Assembly: GCA_005788815.1 (NCBI GenBank)
Contig: SYAZ01000053.1
Span: forward strand, 1-64,000
DNA: 64,000 nt
Source of the DNA: Actinomycetota bacterium
GTDB lineage: Bacteria > Actinomycetota > Acidimicrobiia > Acidimicrobiales > Ilumatobacteraceae
Direction of reading: 5' to 3'
A program made the position numbers and the translations under genes. Positions 37,884 through 47,169 of the stretch are shown piece by piece (the stretch's first letter is position 1; the number at the start of each line of letters is the position of its first letter). The notes below the pieces were generated by a model. The model was not told the DNA's origin. It made no database searches and saw nothing but the letters and a program-made list of their open reading frames with translations.

Positions 37884-38636
37884 TCAGCCCATGCCAGCGG
37901 CTGCTAATCGCGAACGTAACTGCAGAACCGCTTTTGTATGAATCTGAGACACACGACTTTCAGTCACGCCGAGTGCATCACCAATTTCAGCAAGCGTTAG
38001 CCCGTCGTCGTAATACAGAATAAGAATTGCTTGTTCGCGCTCGGGAAGCTTGGCAATCTCTTCACGCATTGCACCGCGCAACTCGCCTTCTTCCATTGCG
38101 CGACCAGGCTGTAGGTGAGCATCTTTTTCGTGCGTCGTGTTGTCCATCGCCACATGATCAAGCGGACCAACAGATCCAGCAGCAATGTCGGCCAACCACT
38201 TTTCTAACTCTTCAGTCGTGATTTGTAGTTCATCTGCGATCTCTTCATCGGTAGGTGTTCGACCTAACTGATGCTCTAATCGTGCGATTGCATCTTGCAC
38301 AGAACGCGAATGCGAACGCACTGAACGTGGCACCCAATCCAAAGCACGAAGACCGTCGAGAATTGCGCCTCGAATGCGCGGGATGGCGTACGTTTCAAAC
38401 TTTGCACCATTGGCAGGGTCAAACTTGTCGATTGCGTTCATGAGTCCGAATACTCCAGCACTCACTAAGTCGCCTGTGTCTACCGTGCGAGGCAAACCTG
38501 CAGCAAGACGGCCAGCAACGAACTTCACCAACGAGGCATAGTGCACAACAAGCCAGTCTCTTGCAGTTGATTCTTGCGATGTATGCCAAGCATCCCATGC
38601 AGTGTCAATGGTGTAGCGAAGTGGACGTGCGTTCAT
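37884..38636 (-). CDS. whiG: RNA polymerase sigma factor, FliA/WhiG type
   Basis: A 250-residue sigma factor of group 3. Region 2 includes GDLVSAGVFGLMNAIDKFDP and FETYAIPRIRGAILDGLRAL, with VPRSVR as in WhiG. Region 3 follows (RLEHQLGRTPTDEEIADEL), and region 4 has LPEREQAILILYYDDGLTLA and the HTH VTESRVSQIHTKA. No flagellar genes are nearby. In Streptomyces WhiG is held by the c-di-GMP-binding anti-sigma RsiG; no rsiG is visible here. Start overlaps the recombinase stop (ATGA). Confidence 0.9.
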   Translation of the reverse strand: MNARPLRYTIDTAWDAWHTSQESTARDWLVVHYASLVKFVAGRLAAGLPRTVDTGDLVSAGVFGLMNAIDKFDPANGAKFETYAIPRIRGAILDGLRALDWVPRSVRSHSRSVQDAIARLEHQLGRTPTDEEIADELQITTEELEKWLADIAAGSVGPLDHVAMDNTTHEKDAHLQPGRAMEEGELRGAMREEIAKLPEREQAILILYYDDGLTLAEIGDALGVTESRVSQIHTKAVLQLRSRLAAAGMG

Positions 38637-39961
38637 GCGCGCGGATGCGATTCTGAGTAGACAAGCCGTAAGCGTTCTTTACTGACGTGTGTGTAACGCT
38701 GCGTAGTGGAGGCATCACTGTGACCGAGAAGTTCCTGAATAGAACGGGTATCTGCTCCGTTATCCATGAGATGCGTCGCAAAAGAATGACGCAGTGCGTG
38801 CGGGTGTGTGCCTCCTGCTATGCCAGCTCGTTCACACGCCTCATCAAGTAGGCGCGTAATGTCGCGTCGACTCACGGGGTGTCCCCGACTAGAAAGCAGT
38901 AGAGCCACTTCGGGCGCTTCACCCAATACTTCGTGACGTACTTGTGCCCATCGCTGCAGCGCAATAGTCGCGGGTTCACTCAGTGGCACGACTCTTTCTT
39001 TTGAGCCCTTACCCATGACGCGCATTGTTGTCATGTCAGACGAAACGCTTTGCACCGTGAGTGAACACACTTCGGATACACGCAATCCACTGCCATACAG
39101 AATCTCTAGCACCACACGATCACGCGCACGTCGCCACTCGGGCGCTTCTTCGTTTTCGGTTGAGACCAAACGAGCAACAGTTTCCTCATCAAGTGGTCGT
39201 GGCAACTTCCCATTGACTTTTGGAGTGTGAACGCCATCTGTGGGATCGCTCTCGGCCATCTTGGTGCGCATTGCCCAAGCAAAATACCTACGCAATGAAG
39301 CAATGCGCCGTGCAAGCGTGCGCGAGGTGGCACCGCGTTCGTGCATTTCAGACAAATAGTCGCGGACATGCTGTTTTCCAACTGTCTGAGGTGTCACGGC
39401 TGGCGCAGTGTCGAGCAACCATTCGGCAAACAGTTCGATATCGCGCCGGTACGCCGAACGAGTATTTGCGGCCGACGCAGTGAGTGAGCCCTCGAATGCA
39501 GCAACACCCCAGTGCGACATACGCGCATCCCGTACGGTGCATGCACCTTTGAGATTGTGACCCGACTGTGCGCCATCATCGGCGACGCAATCACCACACG
39601 ACGACATATGCGAGACACGAACTCGACGCACGGGATGCGCTAACGCATCGTGGCCTTTTGCTGGTTTATGAGTACGAATAAACCAGGTGAAGTATCCAGA
39701 CAATGACGCGACGCGTTGCTCCACTGTCTCCACGGTGTATCCACTGCTCTCAAGTGACACCACATACGCCTCTACATGCTCTTGTGTCACTGATGCCGGC
39801 GACAGCACCCCCATAGCAATCAGAAACGTTGCGGCGTGCGCCACATCGACCTGTCGAGAAGCCCGCGATGCATCGGCAACACGCAATGTCTTGACATAAC
39901 GCGGAATCTCAAAGAGGTCAAGTGAGGGCGTTGTCTTCCGTTGTGTGGCTCCACCGCTCAT
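38633..39961 (-). CDS. Tyrosine recombinase (XerC/D-like) with extra N-terminal module
   Basis: A 442-residue tyrosine recombinase, about 140 residues longer than XerC or XerD. The C-terminal 290 residues are a complete Xer protein: core-binding domain (165-235) and catalytic domain with R294 (GSGLRVSEV), the lysine of GKGSKER, H388/R391 (HALRHSFATHL), H414 (LLGHSD) and Y423. Residues about 35-115 look like a second, diverged core-binding domain (SLSGYFTWFIRTHKPAK). They are followed by a C122-x2-C125-x9-H135-x5-C141 pattern that could bind a metal. It sits between dprA and whiG; a role in chromosome dimer resolution is likely but not certain. Confidence 0.88.
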   Translation of the reverse strand: MSGGATQRKTTPSLDLFEIPRYVKTLRVADASRASRQVDVAHAATFLIAMGVLSPASVTQEHVEAYVVSLESSGYTVETVEQRVASLSGYFTWFIRTHKPAKGHDALAHPVRRVRVSHMSSCGDCVADDGAQSGHNLKGACTVRDARMSHWGVAAFEGSLTASAANTRSAYRRDIELFAEWLLDTAPAVTPQTVGKQHVRDYLSEMHERGATSRTLARRIASLRRYFAWAMRTKMAESDPTDGVHTPKVNGKLPRPLDEETVARLVSTENEEAPEWRRARDRVVLEILYGSGLRVSEVCSLTVQSVSSDMTTMRVMGKGSKERVVPLSEPATIALQRWAQVRHEVLGEAPEVALLLSSRGHPVSRRDITRLLDEACERAGIAGGTHPHALRHSFATHLMDNGADTRSIQELLGHSDASTTQRYTHVSKERLRLVYSESHPRA

Positions 39962-39982
39962 GCCACCAAGGTACTAGCCGCA

Positions 39983-41077
39983 TCAGACGATAAGTGTCTC
40001 CCACCAACCACCAGAGTTAGCCACCCAACCCTTTACTTCAAGGCGGCCGAGAAGGACTGCTGCGTGCACCACAGGAAGGCCAGCACGCAATGCAACTTCG
40101 TCAACACTGCAACTGTCGCGACCCATTGCTCGCAACACCTCGCGTTCGTCGTCGACGGCGGCATCGCGCTCTATCGGAGCAAGAGACCCATTGCGGTGGT
40201 GAAGTCCGAGCGCCAGCAACACATCAATAACATCTGTGACAGGTGCACAGCCATCGCGCAGTAAATCATTTGTCCCTTCAGAGGCAGGAACGCCGGGAGA
40301 ACCTGGAACCGCCATCACCAGCACATCTCGCTTTAGTGCTTCGCGCACCGTAATCATCGATCCTCCTTTCGATTGAGATTCAACAACGACCAGCACCTCG
40401 CTCAAGCCGGCGATGATTCGATTACGCATTGGAAAGCGAAATGGTTCAGGCACGGTTCCTGGTGGCGCTTCCGACACCAGGCATCCGTTACGGGCAATCT
40501 GTGCCCAAATTCGTTGGTGCTCACGTGGATACACAACGTCAGGCCCAGACGCCACAACCGCTACTGGGCCGCATCCGTTCTCTTGCGAGAGCGCACCAAC
40601 GTGTGATTCCACATCGATTCCTCTGGCAAGCCCCGATACTACGCACACACCTTCGGCTGCCAACGCAGCACCTAATTGGCGTGCAATAAATTTCCCACGT
40701 TGCGTAGCGTTTCTAGTTCCCACGATGCCAACACGACGACTGTTAAGCACCGCAGAGTTCCCTCTGAGAAACAACACAGCCGGCGCTTCCGCGTCAGACA
40801 ACAACACATCGGGATATCCCTGATCGCGCACTGACACCACCGACACTCCAGCATCAATACATCGCTCTGCTACCTCATGTACATGGCTCTGCCCACACGA
40901 CTGCCACGCACGCCAAACGTCATCGGAGATTCCATCAAGAGGTCTCTCATTGTTCGACAACATCTCCCACACATGGCGAGCATCACTCAGGCCGATGAGA
41001 CGTCGGAGACGGAGAGGAGTTTGTAACGGCAAAGACGCAAGTGCCGCGTTGTACGCCCACTGTGGCAACTGTTCCAT
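39983..41077 (-). CDS. dprA: DNA processing protein DprA
   Basis: A 364-residue single-strand DNA-binding protein that loads RecA during transformation. The Rossmann-like core shows VGIVGTRNATQRG, SGLARGIDVESHVGAL, GPDVVYPREHQ and FPMRNRIIAGLSEVLVVVES. An N-terminal SAM-like and a C-terminal winged-helix domain (EVALRAGLPVVHAAVLLGRL) flank it. ATG at 41077 begins 1 nt after the yifB stop, which settles the start. Neighbours yifB (comM) and the recombinase form a common arrangement. Confidence 0.93.
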   Translation of the reverse strand: MEQLPQWAYNAALASLPLQTPLRLRRLIGLSDARHVWEMLSNNERPLDGISDDVWRAWQSCGQSHVHEVAERCIDAGVSVVSVRDQGYPDVLLSDAEAPAVLFLRGNSAVLNSRRVGIVGTRNATQRGKFIARQLGAALAAEGVCVVSGLARGIDVESHVGALSQENGCGPVAVVASGPDVVYPREHQRIWAQIARNGCLVSEAPPGTVPEPFRFPMRNRIIAGLSEVLVVVESQSKGGSMITVREALKRDVLVMAVPGSPGVPASEGTNDLLRDGCAPVTDVIDVLLALGLHHRNGSLAPIERDAAVDDEREVLRAMGRDSCSVDEVALRAGLPVVHAAVLLGRLEVKGWVANSGGWWETLIV

Positions 41078-41078
41078 G

Positions 41079-42584
41079 TCAGTGAAACTCAGTCTGTGAC
41101 ACAACTGCAACACGCATAGAAATTGCTGTCTCTACCCACTCGCTATTAATCACTTCGTATTCACCGTGCATGTCGGCCAAAGTGCGCGCGACGCGCCTAA
41201 TGCGGTGGTATCCGCGGCCAGACAATTGCCCTTCATCAAGTTTTCGTCGCAACCACACCATTGCCTCACGCGACAACGGCGCAACATCGGCCAGATGTTC
41301 TGCACTGATCGCAGAGTTCAAACAACCTTGGCGCTCTAACGACACAGCATGCACATGTGCAACCCTTTGTGCCACCACAGCACTGCTCTCTCCAGGCACG
41401 TCACTTGTGAGGTCCGTAGTCGATGGTTTGACAAGGTGCATTCGTATATCGAATCGGTCGAGCAACGGCCCGCTAAATCTGCGAAGGTACCTCTGCTTTG
41501 CATGAAGGGTGCAATGACATCGCGTTGGGGTTCCTGCACCGCATGGGCACGGATTAGTTGCAGCAACCAACAGACATTTGGCTGGCATAGTGACCGATGA
41601 ATGAGCACGAGCAATAGAAACAACACCTTCTTCCAAAGGTTGACGCAATGCGTCAAGCACCGTGGGGGCGAACTCACCCATCTCATCGAGGAACAACACA
41701 CCATGTGAGGCCAAACTCAATTCGCCGGGTCGAATGTGGGACGAACCACCGCCCACCATCGCTGCCATAGACACACTGTGGTGTGGTGATCGAAAAGGTG
41801 GCGACGTTGCCACCGCAACGGCACTGCTCAATCCCGCGGCACTTCGCACCATTGCGCAGGTAAATGCTTCGTCTTCAGTGAGTCGGGGCAACAGGCCAGG
41901 CAAACGGCGAGCCAGCATTGACTTTCCCGCACCTGGTGGGCCAACCATCAACATGTGATGAAACCCAGATGCTGAAACTTCTAACGCAAGACGCGCCGAG
42001 TGTTGTCCGCGCACATCGGCAAGATCAGCAATGAAATCTTCTACAACACGAATCGGGCGATAATCAATCTCGGGCCATGGCTGGTTGTTCGTGAGTACTT
42101 CTACCAATTCTCGTAACGTCGCAACACCGTGCAGGCGAGGCGGACGAGCCAGCATGGACTCTCCAACGCCACTGCCTGCAACTACCACCTCGTAATCAGT
42201 GACCGCATCGACAAGTGGCGCCATGCCAGCAGTGGGTCGTAACGATCCATCGAGACCCAACTCAGCGATAAAGGCCATCTTTTCCACGACTGAAGGATGA
42301 ATTATCTCTTGAGCAACAAGAAGGCCAATTGCAATTGCAAGATCCATACCTGCGCCGCCTTTGCGCTCTCCGGTCCCAGCAAGGTTGACCGTGATGCGTC
42401 TATTTGGCCACTCGAGACCACTCGACAACAACGCTGCCCGCACGCGATCTCGTGATTCTCGACATCCTTCATCTGGAAGACCTACGACGGTGAATGCAGG
42501 AATGCCAGATCCAACATGTGCTTCCACCACAATGGGTGTTCCGCGCGTGCCTAGCAAAGTGGCAGATCGAATAGCGGCATACAT
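41079..42584 (-). CDS. comM: YifB/ComM family Mg-chelatase-like AAA ATPase
   Basis: A 501-residue hexameric ATPase; in other bacteria ComM drives branch migration during natural transformation. An N-terminal LonC-like domain (VVGLPDEGCRESRDRVRAAL) precedes the AAA core with Walker A GPPGAGKSMLARRLPGLLP, Walker B GVLFLDEMGEF and the Mg-chelatase C-terminal part (SGRGYHRIRRVARTLADM). AAGGGG lies 6-11 nt upstream of the start. It is the first gene of the long minus-strand run ending at ispG. Confidence 0.94.
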   Translation of the reverse strand: MYAAIRSATLLGTRGTPIVVEAHVGSGIPAFTVVGLPDEGCRESRDRVRAALLSSGLEWPNRRITVNLAGTGERKGGAGMDLAIAIGLLVAQEIIHPSVVEKMAFIAELGLDGSLRPTAGMAPLVDAVTDYEVVVAGSGVGESMLARPPRLHGVATLRELVEVLTNNQPWPEIDYRPIRVVEDFIADLADVRGQHSARLALEVSASGFHHMLMVGPPGAGKSMLARRLPGLLPRLTEDEAFTCAMVRSAAGLSSAVAVATSPPFRSPHHSVSMAAMVGGGSSHIRPGELSLASHGVLFLDEMGEFAPTVLDALRQPLEEGVVSIARAHSSVTMPAKCLLVAATNPCPCGAGTPTRCHCTLHAKQRYLRRFSGPLLDRFDIRMHLVKPSTTDLTSDVPGESSAVVAQRVAHVHAVSLERQGCLNSAISAEHLADVAPLSREAMVWLRRKLDEGQLSGRGYHRIRRVARTLADMHGEYEVINSEWVETAISMRVAVVSQTEFH

Positions 42585-42625
42585 GTGCAGTCCCCTTAGG
42601 TCACAAGTCTGAAAGAATTACAAAG

Positions 42626-43081
42626 ATGTGTACGCGTATGAGGTCTGTTGTGGCAGTTGCCATCGCCTGCACCATTACTTTTTCGGCATGTACTGGCCCC
42701 GAACGAACGGGCACAAGCTTTTGTCAGCAGTTAGGAAAAGAACTGCCATACATTGGCCAGCGAATTAGTACCGCCCCGGAAGCATCTGCGATGGTGAAGA
42801 GATACCAACGACTGCTGGAACGAGCACCACTTGCCATAGAGGGTGACCTTGCAATTCTGACCGAACTTCTCGAACAGGCTTCGCGACTTGACGCAAATGA
42901 TTCTGAAGCGGTTCAAGCACTTGCCGATGCTTCGTATGCCTCACAACAGTCAGCCCACGGCGTACGAGACTGGGTGAAGAGCACATGTGCAGTTGACATC
43001 TCTACGGGTCTCAATATTGAGCCACCCCGAATTGCCCCTACCACCACTATTGCTGGGGTCACTACAACTGTTGCCCCCTAA
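42626..43081 (+). CDS. Putative lipoprotein of unknown function
   Basis: A 151-residue exported protein. The N-terminus MCTRMRSVVAVAIACTITFS is a signal peptide ending in a lipobox-like FSAC, so the mature protein would be lipid-anchored at the cysteine. The mature part is helical with two further cysteines (FCQQ, STCAVD) and a Thr/Pro/Val-rich tail. No family is recognised. It starts 41 nt from the divergent yifB and is convergent with clpP. Confidence 0.7.
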   Translation: MCTRMRSVVAVAIACTITFSACTGPERTGTSFCQQLGKELPYIGQRISTAPEASAMVKRYQRLLERAPLAIEGDLAILTELLEQASRLDANDSEAVQALADASYASQQSAHGVRDWVKSTCAVDISTGLNIEPPRIAPTTTIAGVTTTVAP

Positions 43082-43096
43082 GAGGCCAGCAACTAG

Positions 43097-43699
43097 TTAG
43101 CGAATTTCTCCGCGCTTCACAATGACTTTGTCGACAAGACCGTAATCTTTGGCCTCGGCTGCACTGAACCAGTGATCGCGTTCACTGTCTTTTTGCACAT
43201 CTTCAATGGTGCGACCAGAGTGATGCGCAATAAGTTCTGCCATGCGCAACTTAATGAAACGTGATTGCTCAACTTGAATTGCAATGTCTGATGCCTGACC
43301 GCGCAAACCAGCAAGGGGTTGGTGCATCATGATGCGAGAGTTCGGCAAGGTGTAACGCTTACCCTCTGCTCCTGCTGTAAGCAAGAACTGACCCATAGAA
43401 GCAGCGAGACCCATGCACACGGTCGCAACATCACAACTAACGAATTGCATGGTGTCGTATATAGCCATACCTGCAGTGACGGATCCACCCGGGCTGTTGA
43501 TGTACAGCCAGATGTCTGCATTGGGATCTTCGCCTTCGAGGTAGAGCAACTGAGCACAGATTTGGTTGGCGATGTCGTCGTTCACGTCGGTGCCCAACAT
43601 GATGACCCGGTTCTTCAGCAATCGCGTGAAGATGTCGGAACGTGGGTCTCCGCCACCATCGAGGGCTGCGGGGCTGACAGGAAGTCCAGTGGTACTCAT
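43097..43699 (-). CDS. clpP: ATP-dependent Clp protease proteolytic subunit
   Basis: A 200-residue serine protease subunit that forms the ClpP tetradecamer. The catalytic triad is visible: S101 in CMGLAASMGQF, H126 in RIMMHQPLAG and D175 in SERDHWFSA. The YINSPGGSVTAGMAIYDTMQ segment is conserved. Only one clpP is here, whereas Actinobacteria usually carry two in tandem; a second could lie elsewhere. Divergent from carbonic anhydrase by 37 nt; no Shine-Dalgarno is evident. Confidence 0.96.
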   Translation of the reverse strand: MSTTGLPVSPAALDGGGDPRSDIFTRLLKNRVIMLGTDVNDDIANQICAQLLYLEGEDPNADIWLYINSPGGSVTAGMAIYDTMQFVSCDVATVCMGLAASMGQFLLTAGAEGKRYTLPNSRIMMHQPLAGLRGQASDIAIQVEQSRFIKLRMAELIAHHSGRTIEDVQKDSERDHWFSAAEAKDYGLVDKVIVKRGEIR

Positions 43700-43736
43700 A
43701 TTGGTGAAAGGCTACCTGCTCGGGCAGAATAGAGAT

Positions 43737-44270
43737 GTGCCGAACTCCCGTGACTTTTCTCCAAACACTGACGAACTTGTCGATAAAAATGCACAATTCG
43801 TCAGCCAATTTGCCGATGCCGGCCTTGCACTTGCCCCGAAACGCCACCTCGCCATCGTTGCGTGCATGGACAGTCGCATGGACATTTTCCAAATGCTCGG
43901 TCTTGCCCACGGAGACGCGCACATCATTCGAAATGCAGGCGGTGTGGTCACCGACGACGTGATTCGTTCTCTCGTTGTATCGCAACGCCTGTTGAATACA
44001 CAAGAAATCATTCTCATCCACCACACAAATTGCGGACTTCAAACAATTTCGGAAGATGGATTCAAGAAACAAATTGAAGACGAATGCGGCATCAAGCCGG
44101 GTTGGGCAATCGAAGCATTTACAGACCCTTTTGATGCAGTGCGACAGTCAATGAATCGTCTTCACCACAGTCCGTTCGTTATCTTCAAAGACCACATTCG
44201 TGGTTTTGTCTACGATGTAGAAACGGGCAAACTCAACGAAGTTGACCCGGACCCGCGTCACGCTACCTAG
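43737..44270 (+). CDS. Beta-class carbonic anhydrase
   Basis: A 177-residue zinc enzyme for CO2 hydration. The zinc and catalytic motif ACMDSRMD and the second site IHHTNCGL are intact, with HIIRNAGGVVTDDVIRSL between them as in the Rv1284-like type II beta enzymes. The GTG at 43737 is the likeliest start; the frame extends upstream through clpP's start without family support. CAGAAT ends 6 nt before the GTG. The 3' end overlaps the convergent PLP-enzyme gene by 8 nt. Confidence 0.9.
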   Translation: MPNSRDFSPNTDELVDKNAQFVSQFADAGLALAPKRHLAIVACMDSRMDIFQMLGLAHGDAHIIRNAGGVVTDDVIRSLVVSQRLLNTQEIILIHHTNCGLQTISEDGFKKQIEDECGIKPGWAIEAFTDPFDAVRQSMNRLHHSPFVIFKDHIRGFVYDVETGKLNEVDPDPRHAT

Positions 44271-45558
44271 GTACCACGCGTTCTATTCCGCTCATCACCA
44301 CTACAACGCGTTCATCGCTAGCAATCTGATCTCGCGTTGCCAGCAATCCAGCCAAGCCGGCGACTCCCGTTGCGCTCACGTTGACTGAAGTAAGTGTGTG
44401 CACCAATTCGTATGCCTGCATCACATGTTGTTCTGACACAACTATTGGCGCACCACCGGTGTCAGCCATAGCATCCAACACACCAATCCAGTCATAAGTT
44501 TCATCGTCCAAGATTCCATCTGCAATTGAAACTGGTGTTGTCTCCCACGGCCACATGCATTCCTTCCAACGCGGCCCCGCATTACGCGCTCCACCAGTTG
44601 CGAGTGCGTTCTCCCATGCACGAGCAAGTGGTGCACATCCCTCAGTTTGTACCGCGTGCAATTTGGGATGTACGCCCGCTGATCGCAGAGACGAACCAAC
44701 GCATGCAGCAAATGCGCCACCACCAACCTGAATGAAAATGCGATCCAGCAGAGGACCCATCTCTTCGGTCATTTCCCAACCGATCGTTCGTCCACCGTCG
44801 AGACACCACGCATTCTCGGTGCCCTGCACTCCGAATGCGATTGCACCATTCGCTACTGCTTCACGAAAACGCAAGACACAAGGGTCACCGGCTGCATCGC
44901 CTGGGAGGCGTGGACAGACCCGTACATCTGCATCAAGTTCCGTGAGTGCCGTAAGCACTTCAGTTGCCGATGCAGGCGGCACATGTACATAAATGGGCCA
45001 CTGCACGGCCGCCGCAAGAGTGGAAGCAGCAATAGCCGCATTTCCGCATGAAGCAATTGCTAGCGATGGCCGCGTGCTTGATGTCCATGGGGCAACGCCG
45101 GCAGCTTCAGCAAAAAGCAGGTGAAGAAGTTCGGTGAACAAATGGCGAGCTTTATGCGAACCTGCGACATTATGAGTTTCGTCCTTGATCCACACGCCAC
45201 CTTCCGCAGTAAATTCAAGAGCATCAGATAACTCATTGCTGCGATAGAGCGGCGTACGAAGAAAGCCTGTGCCGGCTACCGCTTTAACTGCGTCATTTGC
45301 TTGCGTGATGATGCGAATTCGCTCATCTTCAGAAAGACCAATTGCTGCACCAAAAGAATCGACAGCTAAATACTTTCGAAATGCTAAATACGGATTGACA
45401 TCGTCGGTGGGCCGAAATGGCTCTATCGTGTTTTCGAAATGCAGAACATGATGAGTGTCTGCTTCAGTTGCTAGCGGACACTTCCACGACAACGCTTGAG
45501 AGATAGAAACTGCAGTGCCACAGACAGCACAGACGAGGCCAGTTACCACGTCTGACAC
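44263..45558 (-). CDS. PLP-dependent enzyme, threonine-synthase-like fold type II
   Basis: A 431-residue protein. A short N-terminal zinc-ribbon-like part (C10-x2-C13, C27) as seen in threonine synthases precedes a fold-type II PLP core: the Schiff-base lysine K136 in NVAGSHKARH, the substrate loop ASCGNAAIAAS and a phosphate-binding glycine loop IQVGGGAFAA. The exact reaction (threonine synthase, a dehydratase or a lyase) cannot be read from sequence. Start GTG. It follows another fold-type II enzyme by 9 nt, so they likely act together. Confidence 0.8.
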   Translation of the reverse strand: MSDVVTGLVCAVCGTAVSISQALSWKCPLATEADTHHVLHFENTIEPFRPTDDVNPYLAFRKYLAVDSFGAAIGLSEDERIRIITQANDAVKAVAGTGFLRTPLYRSNELSDALEFTAEGGVWIKDETHNVAGSHKARHLFTELLHLLFAEAAGVAPWTSSTRPSLAIASCGNAAIAASTLAAAVQWPIYVHVPPASATEVLTALTELDADVRVCPRLPGDAAGDPCVLRFREAVANGAIAFGVQGTENAWCLDGGRTIGWEMTEEMGPLLDRIFIQVGGGAFAACVGSSLRSAGVHPKLHAVQTEGCAPLARAWENALATGGARNAGPRWKECMWPWETTPVSIADGILDDETYDWIGVLDAMADTGGAPIVVSEQHVMQAYELVHTLTSVNVSATGVAGLAGLLATRDQIASDERVVVVMSGIERVVPR

Positions 45559-45567
45559 GTCACGCTT

Positions 45568-47106
45568 CTAAGAAACCTTGGCAACACGAGCATTGAACTC
45601 AGTAATCAAGTTGTCCCACACTGGGGCATAACTACGTACCGAGCGCCAGAACGACTGTGATCGACGCGCTTCAAAGACATCAAGAGGAGTTCCTTGCTGT
45701 TCTACCCATGTGTAATATCCAAGGTTGAAAATACGATTGCGATCTCGTTCGGTGCAGTCAATCATGTTGTCTGTACTTACTGAACCCAGATGCTCACTGA
45801 AAATTTCCGCCGCATCAACTGCACTGAACTCACCCTTGAAGCGAGTAGCAATTGTCTTCACACGCTCACTTGGGTACAGGGCCCCGCCATCTGTTGCGAT
45901 GGTAACGATTGCATCATTTGCGCCGTATCCCATCAACTTCGCTGTCTTGATTGCAGCCAAAACATTGCAAATAGCAGAGAATCCAAAATGAGTTAACGCA
46001 TCAATCAGTTCTGCACTGAAACCATGACGGGATGCGAGATACTGCTGACCAGCAGGCATATTGAAAAGAGCGTCGAGTTCATCGGTTGCACGATCGGAAA
46101 CCCCGACGACCACATCTGTGTTCATCACGTTGTGAATCAGAGGAATATGCTTGTCGCCGATTCCCTGAATATTGTGTTCACCAAAACCGTTTTCCAACAT
46201 CGTGGGGCATTCAAGAGCCTCCACAGCAACAATCTTTGTGCCGTAGATGTCTTTCAATCTGTCGCCAGCAGCAATGGTGCCAGCAGAACCCGTGGCAGAA
46301 GTAAACGCTGCCAGTCGAATGTCTGAACGTCCATTTGCTTTCACATGCTCGAACGCATGTGCCAAAGCACGCCCTGTGACTTCATAGTGACCAACATGGT
46401 TGCCAAACTCGCAGAACTGATTCAAGATGAAGTTGCCTGGGTCTTTCGCCATTTCGTTACATGCGTCGTAAATCTCTTTTACATTGCTCTCGGTGCCAGG
46501 AGTTCGCACAATGTCAGACGGGTCTGCGACCCACTTATCGAGCCAATCGAATCGCTCTTGTGACATGCCCGCAGGTAGCACTGCCACTCCACGAGATCCC
46601 ATGAGTCGACTGATTGCAATTCCACCACGTGCATAGTTGCCAGTAGATGGCCATATGGCGCGATGGCGCTCTGGATCGAACTGACCAGTAATTACTCTTG
46701 GCACGAAACATGAAAACGCTGCCAGCACTTTGTGGGCAGTAATCATGGGGAATCGATCACCAAAGACAACGATGATTGGGGATTCAATTCCTGTCAGAGA
46801 TGACGGCAAAACAATATGGTCCGGAACCTCGACACGATTGCCGTCGAGGTCGTTGTACCAATGCACACGAAAAAGATTGCGCGGGTCGGCAGCATTTTTG
46901 TCGACACCCCGTGTGATGTCTTGTGAGATGAGTCGAGGTTCGGCCAACTCACCAAAAGTAGGAAGCACAATCTTTTGTGCTGCAAAACGCTTCACACTGC
47001 TCTCAAGGGATGCCGAATCCACCACGGTGTTGGCGAGGCCAAGTTGCTCTTGCAATGCAGTGGCGTCGAGAGCGAGATTCAGGGAAGATGCGTCAGTAAT
47101 TGTCAC
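45568..47106 (-). CDS. PLP-dependent enzyme, cysteine-synthase-like fold type II, long form
   Basis: A 512-residue fold-type II PLP protein, about 200 residues longer than cysteine synthase. The N-terminal 105 residues are an extension. The lysine K126 in MITAHKVLAAF, the asparagine loop PSTGNYARGG (153-162) and the phosphate loop SATGSAGTIAAGDRL show the catalytic site. A C-terminal region of about 100 residues is of unknown fold. It matches proteins labelled PLP-dependent protein beta subunit; the reaction is unknown. Start GTG. First gene of a two-gene unit with the threonine-synthase-like gene, diverging from tRNA. Confidence 0.8.
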   Translation of the reverse strand: MTITDASSLNLALDATALQEQLGLANTVVDSASLESSVKRFAAQKIVLPTFGELAEPRLISQDITRGVDKNAADPRNLFRVHWYNDLDGNRVEVPDHIVLPSSLTGIESPIIVVFGDRFPMITAHKVLAAFSCFVPRVITGQFDPERHRAIWPSTGNYARGGIAISRLMGSRGVAVLPAGMSQERFDWLDKWVADPSDIVRTPGTESNVKEIYDACNEMAKDPGNFILNQFCEFGNHVGHYEVTGRALAHAFEHVKANGRSDIRLAAFTSATGSAGTIAAGDRLKDIYGTKIVAVEALECPTMLENGFGEHNIQGIGDKHIPLIHNVMNTDVVVGVSDRATDELDALFNMPAGQQYLASRHGFSAELIDALTHFGFSAICNVLAAIKTAKLMGYGANDAIVTIATDGGALYPSERVKTIATRFKGEFSAVDAAEIFSEHLGSVSTDNMIDCTERDRNRIFNLGYYTWVEQQGTPLDVFEARRSQSFWRSVRSYAPVWDNLITEFNARVAKVS

Positions 47107-47169
47107 GGGTCAAGTTTGCCACCTCTGACCCCACTGTCCTCTGCCTCCTGGCTGTACCCTTCTGTAAGC

